From Mixophyes australis (Eukaryota > Chordata > Amphibia > Anura > Limnodynastidae): 64,000 nt of DNA. The DNA lies in contig JAVHZZ010000003.1 of assembly GCA_036250195.1 (NCBI GenBank), forward strand, positions 345,776,875 to 345,840,874. Direction: 5' to 3'. Under the pieces are notes generated by a model that searched no databases, was not told the origin of the DNA, and worked only from the letters and a program-made list of their open reading frames with translations. Shown here in pieces: positions 11,501 to 23,500 of the stretch (positions within the stretch are counted from its first letter, which is position 1; every line of letters starts with the position of its first letter). A program made the position numbers and the translations under genes.

Positions 11501-14500
11501 ATTTACACTTGCTATAATCTAACACTCACAGCATTACCCATTGTAGCTGCTAACACCAGCAGCATCTTCCTCAGGATTCTAAAGCCAAGTAAGCTTTGTG
11601 TTCAGTCTACGGGCTAGATTTACTAAACTGCAGGTTTGGAAAAGTGGAGATATTGCCTTATAGCAACCAATCAGATTCTAGCTTTTATTTATTTAGTGCA
11701 TTCTATAAAATGACAGCTAGAATCTGATTGGTTGCTATAGGCAACATCTCCACTTTTTCAAACCCGCAGTTTAGTAAATATACCCCTAAGAGTTTATAGG
11801 AAAGTCTGATTTATACCTTGTTTCTATATGTGATATTAAATAAATGCAAATAATTAAATACTTTGCAAAATAAATTGTATATTAGTTTCATAATTTCATC
11901 ATAGTTACTCTTTAAGCAAAATAGGGCAGCACTAATATATCAAATGTTTCTTTGCTCAGTAAATTTTCTTTTATGACAAAGGAAACAGAAAAATAAAAAC
12001 TAGATAGTTTTGTATCCCCCTTGCTACCTTGGCTTCAGCCTCAAGTAATTATCTAGCCTGACTCTGGTGTAAGAGTGAGCGCGTCACCAAGAGCCACTTA
12101 CTCTGCATGTATTTCTGTGTCATGACCTCCTGCCTCCACTTCTGGCTTCTCGCTTTTGTACATTTTTTTATGATATGAAGATTTATTCTTTGAAACGTTT
12201 TGTTTTCCTTCATTCAACAACAGGGCAAGTGTATGGCACTCTGCATTTCTCTATGTTTGACGGACAAGAATATACATTTAAAGGTCTCGGAGAATTTGTC
12301 ATAGTCAGGCTCTCGTCTGTCAAAGGAGCGAATGTTTTCACTCTCCAGGGTCAAACCGAGAGATGGCAAACAGAGAATGGATATGCAAATACCACCGCAC
12401 TTGTGCGATTAGCGGCCTTCTACCAAGGCACCCTTAAAGTACGTGACTAGTGCCTTCACATTGATGTACAAGTCCTTCAGTTGTTTAATCCATATGACTA
12501 ATGTTATATTTTCTTTTGCAGGTAGAATGGAGAATATCTGACAACAGGAAAGATTTACACATTTTGGTGGATGATAAACAGCTGGAATTTGGGAAAGGTC
12601 TGCTGTTAAAATGAGCTAAACATTAGCAATTCTTATATACAGTAAATATGCAGCATTGTGCGAGAGCCGCCTAGGGCACAATATGAAGGAGGGGGGGTGC
12701 GAGGGATGAATATTTTACATTCATTTAATTAGAACTGAAGGAATGTGGGGTATCACAATCGCTTCTTGGCCCAGACCAGGGCCGGATTAAGGGAATGGAG
12801 GCCCCTGGGCTAAGGGGACCTCCATTCCCCCGTGAGGGCCCCCCTCCCCGTGATCTTAGCCACCCCCCCCCCCCCCCCCCGGTGAGCTGAGCCGCCCCCA
12901 AGGCACTTACCTCCTTCTCCTGGCATTGCAGTCCTTCCCCAGCGCACTGTACGCTCTTTACTGAGGAGATCTCGTGAGAGTGAGACTCACGAGATCTCCT
13001 CAGTAAGGAGACTACAGCGTACCGGGGAAGGACCGCATTTAAAGTGCTCAGCAGCATTGATCGCGGCGCGGGCGCCCCCGACCGATCAATACTGCTGCTG
13101 AGCACTTTCAAGGGCCCCCTGGATGCCCGGGGCCCCTGGGCTGTAGCCCAGTTAGCCCTAGGGTTAATCCGGCCCTGGCCCAGACACCGACATTTCTAAT
13201 TACAGCATATCTCACAACTGTCCCGATTTTGGCAGGACAACCCGATTCGTGAGCTGCAGAAGGGGCAGGGCTTAACAGGCGTGTGGGTGGGGTTTTACCC
13301 AAATATGTCCGTTTGTGGGTGGCGTTTGGGTGGACCTGGGATGGGGCTTATTTTTATCCCACTTTCGGGATTCTAAATGTTGGGAGGTATGGTCATAGCT
13401 CTGTAAATATGCCTCACATGTGACTGTAAATATCTTAATGTGACATCACCTGCAATGTACTCCCTAACACGCTATATATTTAACACCTGTTGTTGCTACT
13501 GGCTTACATGGTACTACACTCTATCCGTATAACAGTTATGTTGTCTCTCATGAGATGCTGTTTAGAAGCAATTCCTGTCTATTTCATTTGGACTTTGTGG
13601 TTTATTACCTTTCTATTTTGGATTTTTTTTTTGCAAATTTGGAACATCCCCAACAGTGAAAAATTAAGTTTTAAATAGAATGATGATTTTTCACTTACTA
13701 ATAAATAATTATATTGTAAAATGTAAGTAAAGCCAATAATTAGCATTAATATAGGTCAAAGTCTTTGTATTACTGAGCTAAATAGTATTGGTCAGAATTA
13801 ACCTGATATGACGAAAGTACAGTACTACCTCCACATTCCATTGCAGACAGCTAACGCTCCCCTTTATATCTTCAGGACAGTGTATTGATGGGCTCTCATA
13901 GAGGTCAAAAAGCTTGAGAATTCAGTCTTCTAAGTTACGATGGTTCCCCTGTCCCTATGTCTGAATCCACCAATCCACACAGTGCATTTCTGCGAAGCTG
14001 TCACTCAAACTCTGGCTGCTCAGGTAGAGAAGCCCCTCCCTCCTAACATGGCAGTGGCTCTGCTATCAGGATGAATAGGAGCGGGCCTGGTGCTGTTGCT
14101 ATGGGACCATGGTTAATGGGTAGCCATCAATCTGCTGCCTAGGTCGACACTCTGCTCTTCTGAACATGCGGGAGGGTTGCAGCAAGAGGGCAGCGTATAT
14201 CAAGTAAAGCCCTGACTGGACTAAGTTTCAGAAGTTCAGTATTTTGCTATGGTGCCCAGTGATGGAATATTACGCCCTTAATGGTGGACATATTTATTTA
14301 GGTATAAACTATGTTATTTCATCTTATTATTCAGCTCAGTAATGCAAAGGCTTTGACATATATTAATGTCAAATAGTAGCTTCAGTTGCTCCTTGATTTT
14401 TCATGTCTTTCACTGTTAATAGAGCAAGAACCCGAGAACTCTGCACTGACAATAACAGACTACAAGATAAGCTTAAAAAATCCCCTTTGTAAGGAAATGT

Positions 14501-17500
14501 CATAGATTATTTTTATTTAGTTTTACATATTTCACTTCCCCTTTTAACTTTTTTATTGAAAGAGAAACTAATTGTAACAGCTCAGCATTAATAGCAAATG
14601 AAAATTACAATACAGCAGTTTAATTTCATTATATTTGTTCATTTACATTTTATGTTTTATATATTTAGTTTTGTACTATCAACCAAACATAATCAGTAAA
14701 TCTCCTAACCCTCTGTTCTTCTATAGAAATCTCTTCACTTCAGCCATGGTTATCAATGATCAGTCCATTTTCTGACAGAAAAAAAATTGCCCATAAGAAA
14801 GAAAAATATAGATCTATAATAATACTGACGCTACTAAATTACACTGGAATGAACCAAACAAATGTTTTGGTCCTGAATAGGTTCATGAACACCATGGAGT
14901 AGATTTACTGAAGCTTCAAAAAAGGAAAAGTGGAGATGTTGCCCATAGCAACCAATCAGATTCTAGCTATCATTCCCTAGAATGTACTAGATAAATGATA
15001 ACTAGAATCTGATTGGTTGCTATAGGCAAAATCTCCACTTTTCCATTTTAGAAACTTTAGTATATCTATCCCCTAATTTTAATCTTTTGTCTTCACGCTT
15101 CTATTGCTTTCACCGTTTCTTACACATTTTAGAGTAACATAAAAATGTTTCAGTAACATTTTTGGCCGTCGGTAATTTTTAAAAATAATGTCAGTAACAA
15201 ATATGTTCAAGGGGTGGAGGGTTGGCAACTCTTTCCTGCCTCAAGCAGTCCTTCGTTTAACATAACTGCTTTTAATTTAATTTATCTGTCTGCCCTCAAC
15301 TTCTCCTCTATATCTGTTGTCCACATTTTTCCTAATTTGACCTAATATTACAAAATTAAAGATACTACATTCTTTTGCAGATATAATGTACTTCGGCCAA
15401 AATAGTTTTGCCCTGCTCAAACTAGAAGACAAGAGGTTTGTCATTCTGTACGCATGTGGTCTGCAAGTGTCCGTGGGGATGGGCGAAGGAGGCATTCTAC
15501 AAGCAGCCATCCATGTACCTCAGACATTCGTTCACAAAACGCTGGGTCTGCTGGGATTATGGAGCGCTAAGAAATCAGATGACTTTACACAGTCCAACGG
15601 AAATGTTTTGTCTTTCCAAGAGGGCACCGTACCAACCGAGGAAAACCTGTATAGTTTTGGCCTGTCATGTAAGTTTTTGGAAGTAGAGTCATTTTAACAT
15701 ACTGATGAGATTGAGAGGGTAACAAAGCTGTGTAGTCTATCCATACTTGTGTACAGCACAACTGTCAGCTCATGACATACAAAATAATTGGTTCATTAAT
15801 ATGAAAATATATAATTACACCATTTCCTCCCAGAATCAGTAAAGAAGTACACAATGTTTCATAAATTAGGGTTGTTTTATGTCAGTGAGTGTTTATATAT
15901 TTACAACCCAAAAAAGCCTGACATGTAAGGAAAAAATTAAGTTTCAAACAAAGAATGGTGAACTCAGTATATTACAGTAGATCTATATTTTACATAACTG
16001 CATTACGCATCCTGATACTGTAATATAGGGCCTATTTATGAATGGCTGCATATGACCCCTGTTAATTATTATAAAAGATCATCCTGGGACAACGCATATG
16101 ATAGGAGGATGTCTCAGAGATGACTGTGCATCACTAATTACTCCGGGTTCTGGAGGCTTCAGGGCAACCCCCTGGGTGAGCGCCCATTGTGAATTATGGT
16201 GACTGCGATTTAATGCGATACTTAGCCTAATGCAGGAGATATCTATGAGCTCTGGTTTATGGCCCTGCCCAATTGGGGCTTACAGTCTAAATTCCCGAAC
16301 ATACACACCCAGACACACAGACAGACTAGGATCAATTTGTTAGCAGCCAATTAACCTACCAGAATGTTTTTGGAATGTGAGAGGAAACCAGAGCACCCGG
16401 AGAAAACACACGCAAATACGTGGAGGACATACAAACTCCTCACATTATCTTTGCACTATGCTGCCTATCAAAAGCATAAAAAATCTGCCTTATTTCTGGT
16501 GGTTTAGGGGATTTGAAATCGACACACATCACAGACTGTTTTACATTCAAGCCTTAAAACGCCCTGTAGTAAATGCAGCGGTTTGGAGCACTAAACAGTC
16601 GGAAATTTGTGGCGAGTTTTAGTAAATCTACGCCTTGGGGTTAGATTTATCAAACCTTGAAAAAAAGGAAAAGTAGAGATGTTGCCCATAGCAACCAATC
16701 AGATTCTAGCTATCTTTTTCTAGAAAGTACTATATAAATGATAGTGTCTGATTGGTTGCTAGGGGCAATTCCTCAACTTTTCCTTTTTAGAAGGTTTGAT
16801 AAATCCCTTATTTTCCTTGGCATTTTCCTTATGTCTTCTATAATTTAATGGAAATTTATATATCAGCACTTGAGATGCATTATAAAACATATGTTATGGA
16901 TAATGTCATATATTGGGATAATGTCAACATTATTCAAATCATTGTCAACTAGGAATGTGAACATGGGTAATATCAAATATACACAATGGTTTGCATTATC
17001 CTGCTGATTCTACCCTCCATAACTGGAGATTGGAGCTGGGAGCAGTGTGTTGTTGGTGTAATATCCATTGATTTAGCCTTTGACTAAGGGATCTATTTAC
17101 AAATATATGGGGATAGGGCTGACTTTCCAGGGTCGATTATATCGGAGACAGAAAATCTCCTATGACCATAATTTATTATTAAAATGTTGCCAGGGCAAAA
17201 ATAATAATAAACATTAAATAGTTAAAAATATGTTTAAAAGAGTCAAATATTTTAAAACAATTGGCGAATATAAGCTTTATTCAAATAATAAAGCATTCCT
17301 TATCTTCTGTTATTGCCATCCTAAGATGGTGACAACAGAAGAATTGTGATGGTGATTTGCATCCGGAATCGGCTAGATCCGATGAACCTTACCACCGGTG
17401 AGGTCTGCAGCTATCGCTGGCGGTGAAACCTTCATGTATAAGACTTAGGGGTAAATTTACTAAACTGTGGGTTTGAAAAAGTGGAGATGTTGCCTATAGC

Positions 17501-20500
17501 AACCAATCAGATTCTAGCTGTCATTTTGTAGAATGTACTAAATAAATGATAGCTAGAACCTGATTGGTTGCTATAGGCAACATCTCCACTTTTCCAAACC
17601 CGCAGTTTAGTAAATATACTCCTTAGCCTTATATCTGTGAAAACACCCGTTTTCAAAGGAGATAGGGCTTTTTGTTATTTAATAAATAGACCCTAAATGC
17701 ACAAAAGGTTCAGCAAAAACATTAACAAGGAGAAACATCAGCAAGAAAACTAAATATATTCATAACTGCTTCTCTGATTAAATAAAATGCAACGTTTAAG
17801 TATATTTAATTGTGACTGAAAGTTGTTTATTTGAGTGGTTTTGAATCTTATTTTTCTCACAGGGATTGTACCATCGCCGGAGAGTCTATTTGTTATGAAA
17901 CAAAGTGTGGAAATATGGAAAGCTTTTAAGCCTACATTCACTTCAGTCTTAATGAGAGCGGTGTCGCAGACATTTTTACACGATGCTAACGAGACCTGTT
18001 CAGGCTTAATGCAATGTATACATGACTACCTTCTGTCTAATAGTAGCGCTGTGGGGCGCCAGACTAGAAAAGACTTCAATGATTTTAAACAGCTGGTCAA
18101 TTTATACGGTAAGTGTATAATAAGGGCTTTATATTGTTTCTACACAAGAAATACACTGTTATCGGGTCAATTGTATGAATGACATTCACAAAAAGTGCAG
18201 ATCTGTGAATATTAATCAGACCAATGTATCACTTGATTGACATTCAGCATAAAGCCCATTAAAGCAATTTCAGGAAAGAAATGTTTGGATTGGTTTGGTC
18301 GACTGAAATTTATTCATGATTTTGGTTTTGTTTATTATAATATTTTACAACTGGCGTGACAGCTGGTGTCATTATATAAAAATAGTTGGAAGCACTGTTC
18401 TATGTAGTACTTTATTAACCTGCTGCAGTAGTGCTTCCTGTGGCTGCTCTGTTCTAGAACTACATCTCCCAGCATGCTATATTACTCACATGACCTCCTC
18501 TATGTCAGATGACATGTTGACTGTCAGGGGAAGGGAGTTGGCAAATTTTAGCCTGGGGGGCAAAATCGAAAAAATGCAGGTAGCCGAGTGACCCAGCCCA
18601 GGGGGTAGATGCCACCCTGCCCCCCAACTCAGCCCGCCCCTGTCAACTGCTAACTTATTCTGTAGCAGCCAAATATTACATTTTAGAAACTGATCATTTA
18701 TAATCATTTCCAACATTTTATTGTACTCTAATTCCTGCCGTCCTCTCATTCTGCCTCATGACAGGAACTCCTGGCTAGAGAAATGAATTGATACTGGTGA
18801 GGTTGCACTGCAAACATTATTGAAAGGATACCTGCTAGGCAGGGCCTATTACGTTTACTAGAGGCTATTCAAGGACTAAAGCCTAGAGGCCATTTAAAGA
18901 CCCTTCCTTGCAGTTGGCCTATGAGGGACTTCAGTAGGTCAGGCGACTAGCATGTTAATCCCAGCCACTGCCTCCTCCATGGTGTACGTCAGCACTCTAA
19001 ACCAATGAGAAGTCTTGTTATAGGGAAGTGGGTTGGCAACAGCTGGACAGAGTGCTACTCAGTAAGTTATCAGAATATGGAGGATTCTACCTAGAAGCCA
19101 CTTTCACAAGCGAACCAATGGATGGGGGTACATTTTTCTTTGAAAAGATTTTGAATATCCTGTAGGTAGCAAAAGAGGACCAGTCTTTAGCTGGATGCAG
19201 GTTATCCTAAAAACTAGGTTTGTCAACTGTAGAGATGCTCAAACTGGTCGCTGTTTCATTCTTGATCTGGCTCAACAAATCGTTTCAAATTTTTAGAACA
19301 GGTTAAAAAAAAAAAAGAGAAAATTGAACTGGTTTGCACATGTGTGATCCATTTCAAACTTGTTTGAGTTACATTTCAATAAATTTGGCTGCTTTTTATT
19401 GTGCATGGCGATCAAAAGGTTAAAATACTGCTCTATTAGTTAAAAATATTATTTTGTTTGTGTTTAAAAAAAATAAAAATAAGCAGGAATTTTAACGTGA
19501 ACCTAGAATATCTATCCTCAAACGTGATCAACGAACGTTGGCAAAAGCAAACTGTGAAAGGTGAACGCAAGCTGCAGAGTCCAAACTGCGAGTTCAAATC
19601 GTGGTCCATAGCCGTTTGTACCACGAACATGTTCAGGGTTGTGGAACCAGTGAAACTTGATTACAGCATCTGTACATCTGTCGCACAGTTTCTCATACCT
19701 ACATTTCATATCATTTATCTCTTTCCATTCAGGAAACGGGGCCCCAAGACTGCTGGGTCCTTCTGTTCTTCAGCTGAAAGTGAATACTACATTCAAGGTT
19801 ATGTTCAATGCAATAGATCCAAACAACGATACAATTTCTTTTTCAATTGTAAAGCCTATTCCACCAGGAGCCTCCATTACATTAAGTAAGTCACTAAGAT
19901 GTAGTACATTTTGGAATATACAGTGCCTGTTTATAGGATCCATGCTGCGTCAGAGATCTCTAGCCTTAGTTGTCTAGCGTAGGAGATTATGACATAATTG
20001 CAGTCTAGCAGCACAACTAATCAATCATGGCAGTAAAAACAAATAAACATTAAAGGGGTAGGAAACCTTTGGGCTTAACTCCGAAAACATACTGGTAGGT
20101 TAATTGGCTGCTAACAAAATTGACCCTAGTCTGTCTGTCTCTGTCTCTATCTGTGTCTGTCTCTGTCTGTCTGTGTGTGTGTGTATGTTAGGGAATTTAG
20201 ACTGTAAGTCCCAATGGGGCAGGGACTGATGTGAGTGAGTTCTCTGTACAGCGCTGCGGAATTAGTGACGCTATATAAATAAATGGTAATAATAATAATA
20301 ATTGTGTTGCCAATTCTTACCTTTAATAAGGGACATATGTAAGTAATGATTTCTTCAATTTCTCATTATCTCACTTGGTCCCCAGCCAGTCGCAGAACCT
20401 AAGTAATTCATATTTGTCAAACAAAAAAGACCAGAAAGAGGTCTACGTATACAGTAAGAAGGCGCTCCAGTCCACTAATCTATTTGTGCCAAATAAAATA

Positions 20501-23500
20501 TCATATAGATAATCAACAGTGATATTCTCATTGCTTGGCTAAATATGCCTTTATTCCAGAGATCAAATGTTGGCGAAATATTAAAAACACAAATAATGAG
20601 TATACAAACAAAGAATGATAGATTAAAAACTAGATAGACCCTTCAGTGTACCTCAAAGCATATATATTGGAATTGTTAGTATCACTAATACTGGGATTAG
20701 ATTACACTCTACTGCTGTAAATTTGTTCAATATATCACTGATCATCCAATTATAGATATTAGCAGTGTTGTTGTAAAGACCCAGTGGATATCTAACCCAT
20801 TAACATTAGTTTTACCTAACCTCATAGAAAAATATATCTTATAATCTTCAGATAAATTATATATACTCCAAAAACATACTGGTAGGTGAATTGGCTGCTA
20901 TCAAGAAAAAAATTGACCCTTGTCTCTCTCTCTATGTCTGACTGTGTTAGGGAATTTAGACTGTAAGCTCCAATGGGGCAGGGACTGATGTGAATGAGTT
21001 CTCTGTACAGCGCTGCGGAATCAGTGGCGCTATATAAATAAATGATGATGATGATGATATATGGCTTGCAGAGTAATCTATATTCTGCTACCAATCTTGC
21101 TGGTCATAGAGGAGCAGTGATTGTCAAAAAGAAGTATATAGTTTGTGCAATAATAATAATAAGGCATTATGTCTCTTTATATATGTAAAACGAAGATGCC
21201 TTTATCAGACCATGGGGTATATGTATCAAGCTGAGAGTTTTCCGGCGGGTTTGAAAAGTGGAGATATTGCCTATAGCAACCAATCAGATTCTAGCTGTCA
21301 TCTTGTAGAATGTACTAAATAAATGATAGCTAGAATCTGATTGGTTTTTCAAACCCGCCGGAAAACTCTCATTTACCCCCATATGTTTTCCCTAGTCTCA
21401 CATATTAGTAATAAAGTATTACATTTTATTCCCTAAAGGACAACGGTATCATGTCTCCTGATTACCAGCATATATAAAGATGTGATATATCTAATCTAGA
21501 CCAATGTATATGCCATATTTAGAGTTCCTATATCTTATATAAAGGACATTATTATTTTCTAATGTAATACAATGTAACACGTGATTACCAACATATATAA
21601 AGATGTGATATATCTAATCGGGAGACATGATACTGTTGTCCTTTAGGGAATAAAATGTAATACTTTATTACTAATATGTGAGACTGGGAGAAACATATGG
21701 TCTGATAAAGGCATCTTTGTTTTATATATATAAGTAGACATAATCCTTCTTATTATTATTGCACAAACTACATACTTCTTTTTGACAATCACTGCTCCTC
21801 TATGACCAGCAAGATTGGTAGCAGAATATAGATTACTCTACAATCCGTATATAATTTATCTGCAGATTATAAAATACACTTTTTCTATGAGGTTAGGTAG
21901 AACTAATGTTAATGGGTTAGATATCCACTGGGTCTTTACAACAACACTGCTAATATCTATAATTGGATGATCAGTGATATCTTGAACAAATTTACAGCAG
22001 TAGAGTGTAATCTAATCCCAGTATTAGTGATACTAACAATTCCAATATATATGCTTTGAGGTACATTGAAGGGTCCGTCTAGTTTTTAATTTATCATTCT
22101 TTGTTTGTATACTCATTATTTGTTTTTTTTAAATATTTTTAATATTTAATATTTTTTTTAATATTTGATCTCTGGAATAAAGGCATATTTAGCCAAGCAA
22201 TAAGAATATCAATGTTGAATATCAATATCTATATGATATTTTATTTTGCACAAATAGATCAGTGGACTGAAGTGCCTTCTTACTGTATACTTAGACCTCT
22301 TTCTGGTCTTTTTTGTTTGTTAGATTACTTTATATTGAAAAAGCACCCTCTCAAGGATATATTTGATATTAAGGGCCAGATTTACTAAACTGCGGGTTTG
22401 AAAAAGTGGGGATGTTGCCTATAGCAACCAATCAGATTCTAGCTGTCATTTTGTAGAATGTACTAAATAAATGATAGCTAGAATCTGATTGGTTGCTATA
22501 GGCAACATCCCCACTTCAAACCCGCATCTTAGTAAATCTAGCCCTAAGTCATTTAGAATTTCTCTGATGAGGTTAGTCCTGTTCCTTGTGCGATAACCAC
22601 TCTCTTATAATTCATATTTGTGTAATGCATATGTTTCCGTATTTAAGGGATGAGCAGTGCCTAAAAATTGTTGGTCCTTGGGGGAATTTGATAAAGAGGT
22701 TAGTGACGTCATGGCATGACGGTGTTACGGTCACACCACTTTTTAGTTTTCAATATTCACAATATCTTTCTTGCTTCAGCCTACTATTCCTACCATCAGG
22801 GCCACCTTCAGAAAAAATCGGGCCCAGTACGGGCCCCCGTGCCCCCCCCCCCCCATGAGCACCCCCCCATGAGCAACACATACTTACCTGGGGCCCGCCG
22901 CTGGTCTCCGCTATTCTGTCTTCAGCCTGGCTGTCACCGTGACAGCCAGGCACCAGGATCCGATCGCAGGGGTGGAGGATTCATTCCCCCTGCGATCATG
23001 TGCTCTGCCTGTGACAGATCACATGATCGCAGGGGGAATGATTCCTCCACCCCTGCGATCGGATCCTGGTGCCTGGCTGTCTTGGTGACAGCCAGGCTGA
23101 AGACAGAATAGCGGATACCAGCGGCGGGCCCCAGGTAAGTCTTTGCTGAGCTGTTGTACCGGGCCCCCTGATGAGCCCGGGCCCGGTACAACAGTACCCC
23201 CCGTACCCCCCTGATGGCGGCCCTGCCTACCATGCTCTCTATGTCTCCTCCTAATTTGGTAGCCTTCCAGACATCACAGAAAAGTAAACACTTTGGGCCA
23301 CAAGCTGAGTACACCATATGCCTGTTTGTTTACGTAAAATATGCAAATCTGTACTGTGAACGGCCACAAAAAATGTGTATTCAGATTTGGTGGCACCTTA
23401 TACATCCTGTGCACCCTGCTTTATAGGCATGATGCATTGAGTGCTATACTTGTGAGCGATTTCATTCACAAAAAATTTTCACAGATGTTCCTCATTGTGT

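Larger units (their letters stand above)
7608..12223. other. intron 5
   Basis: The 4.6-kb intron contains a TATC higher-order array (7986-8734), a full SINE (10972-11298) and a palindromic MITE (11611-11787). Between 8740 and 10960 there is unclassified, probably old repeat-derived DNA with no coherent open frame. I see no exon in it. Confidence 0.55.
12598..15380. other. intron 7
   Basis: Contains a 401-bp hAT-type MITE (12777-13177), a second short MITE (about 13206-13392) with termini CATATCTCACAACTGTCCCG and the mirror GGGAGGTATGG, and a family A MITE (14897-15073). The rest is unclassified. Confidence 0.6.
15669..17862. other. intron 8
   Basis: Contains a truncated SINE (16260-16445, reverse) and two family A MITEs (16637-16809 and 17448-17623). 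Other parts are AT-rich with no element recognised. Confidence 0.6.
20418..22319. mobile_element. large fold-back (long inverted repeat) element with nested insertions
   Basis: The left end CAAACAAAAAAGACCAGAAA is mirrored at the right end by TTTCTGGTCTTTTTTGTTTG. Homology continues inward for several hundred bases in each arm, for example AGATTGGTAGCAGAATATAG at the right against CTATATTCTGCTACCAATCT at the left. A SINE (20869-21060) interrupts only the left arm and a family A MITE (21214-21380) lies near the axis. No protein is encoded. No clean flanking duplication was found. Confidence 0.85.

Noticed and set aside
12725..13302. Minus-strand frames of 128 and 64 codons
   Set aside because: They lie in GC-rich MITE sequence; not coding.
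22716..23317. Open frames of about 130 codons on both strands
   Set aside because: They lie inside a palindromic hAT-type MITE with clear ends and a target duplication.
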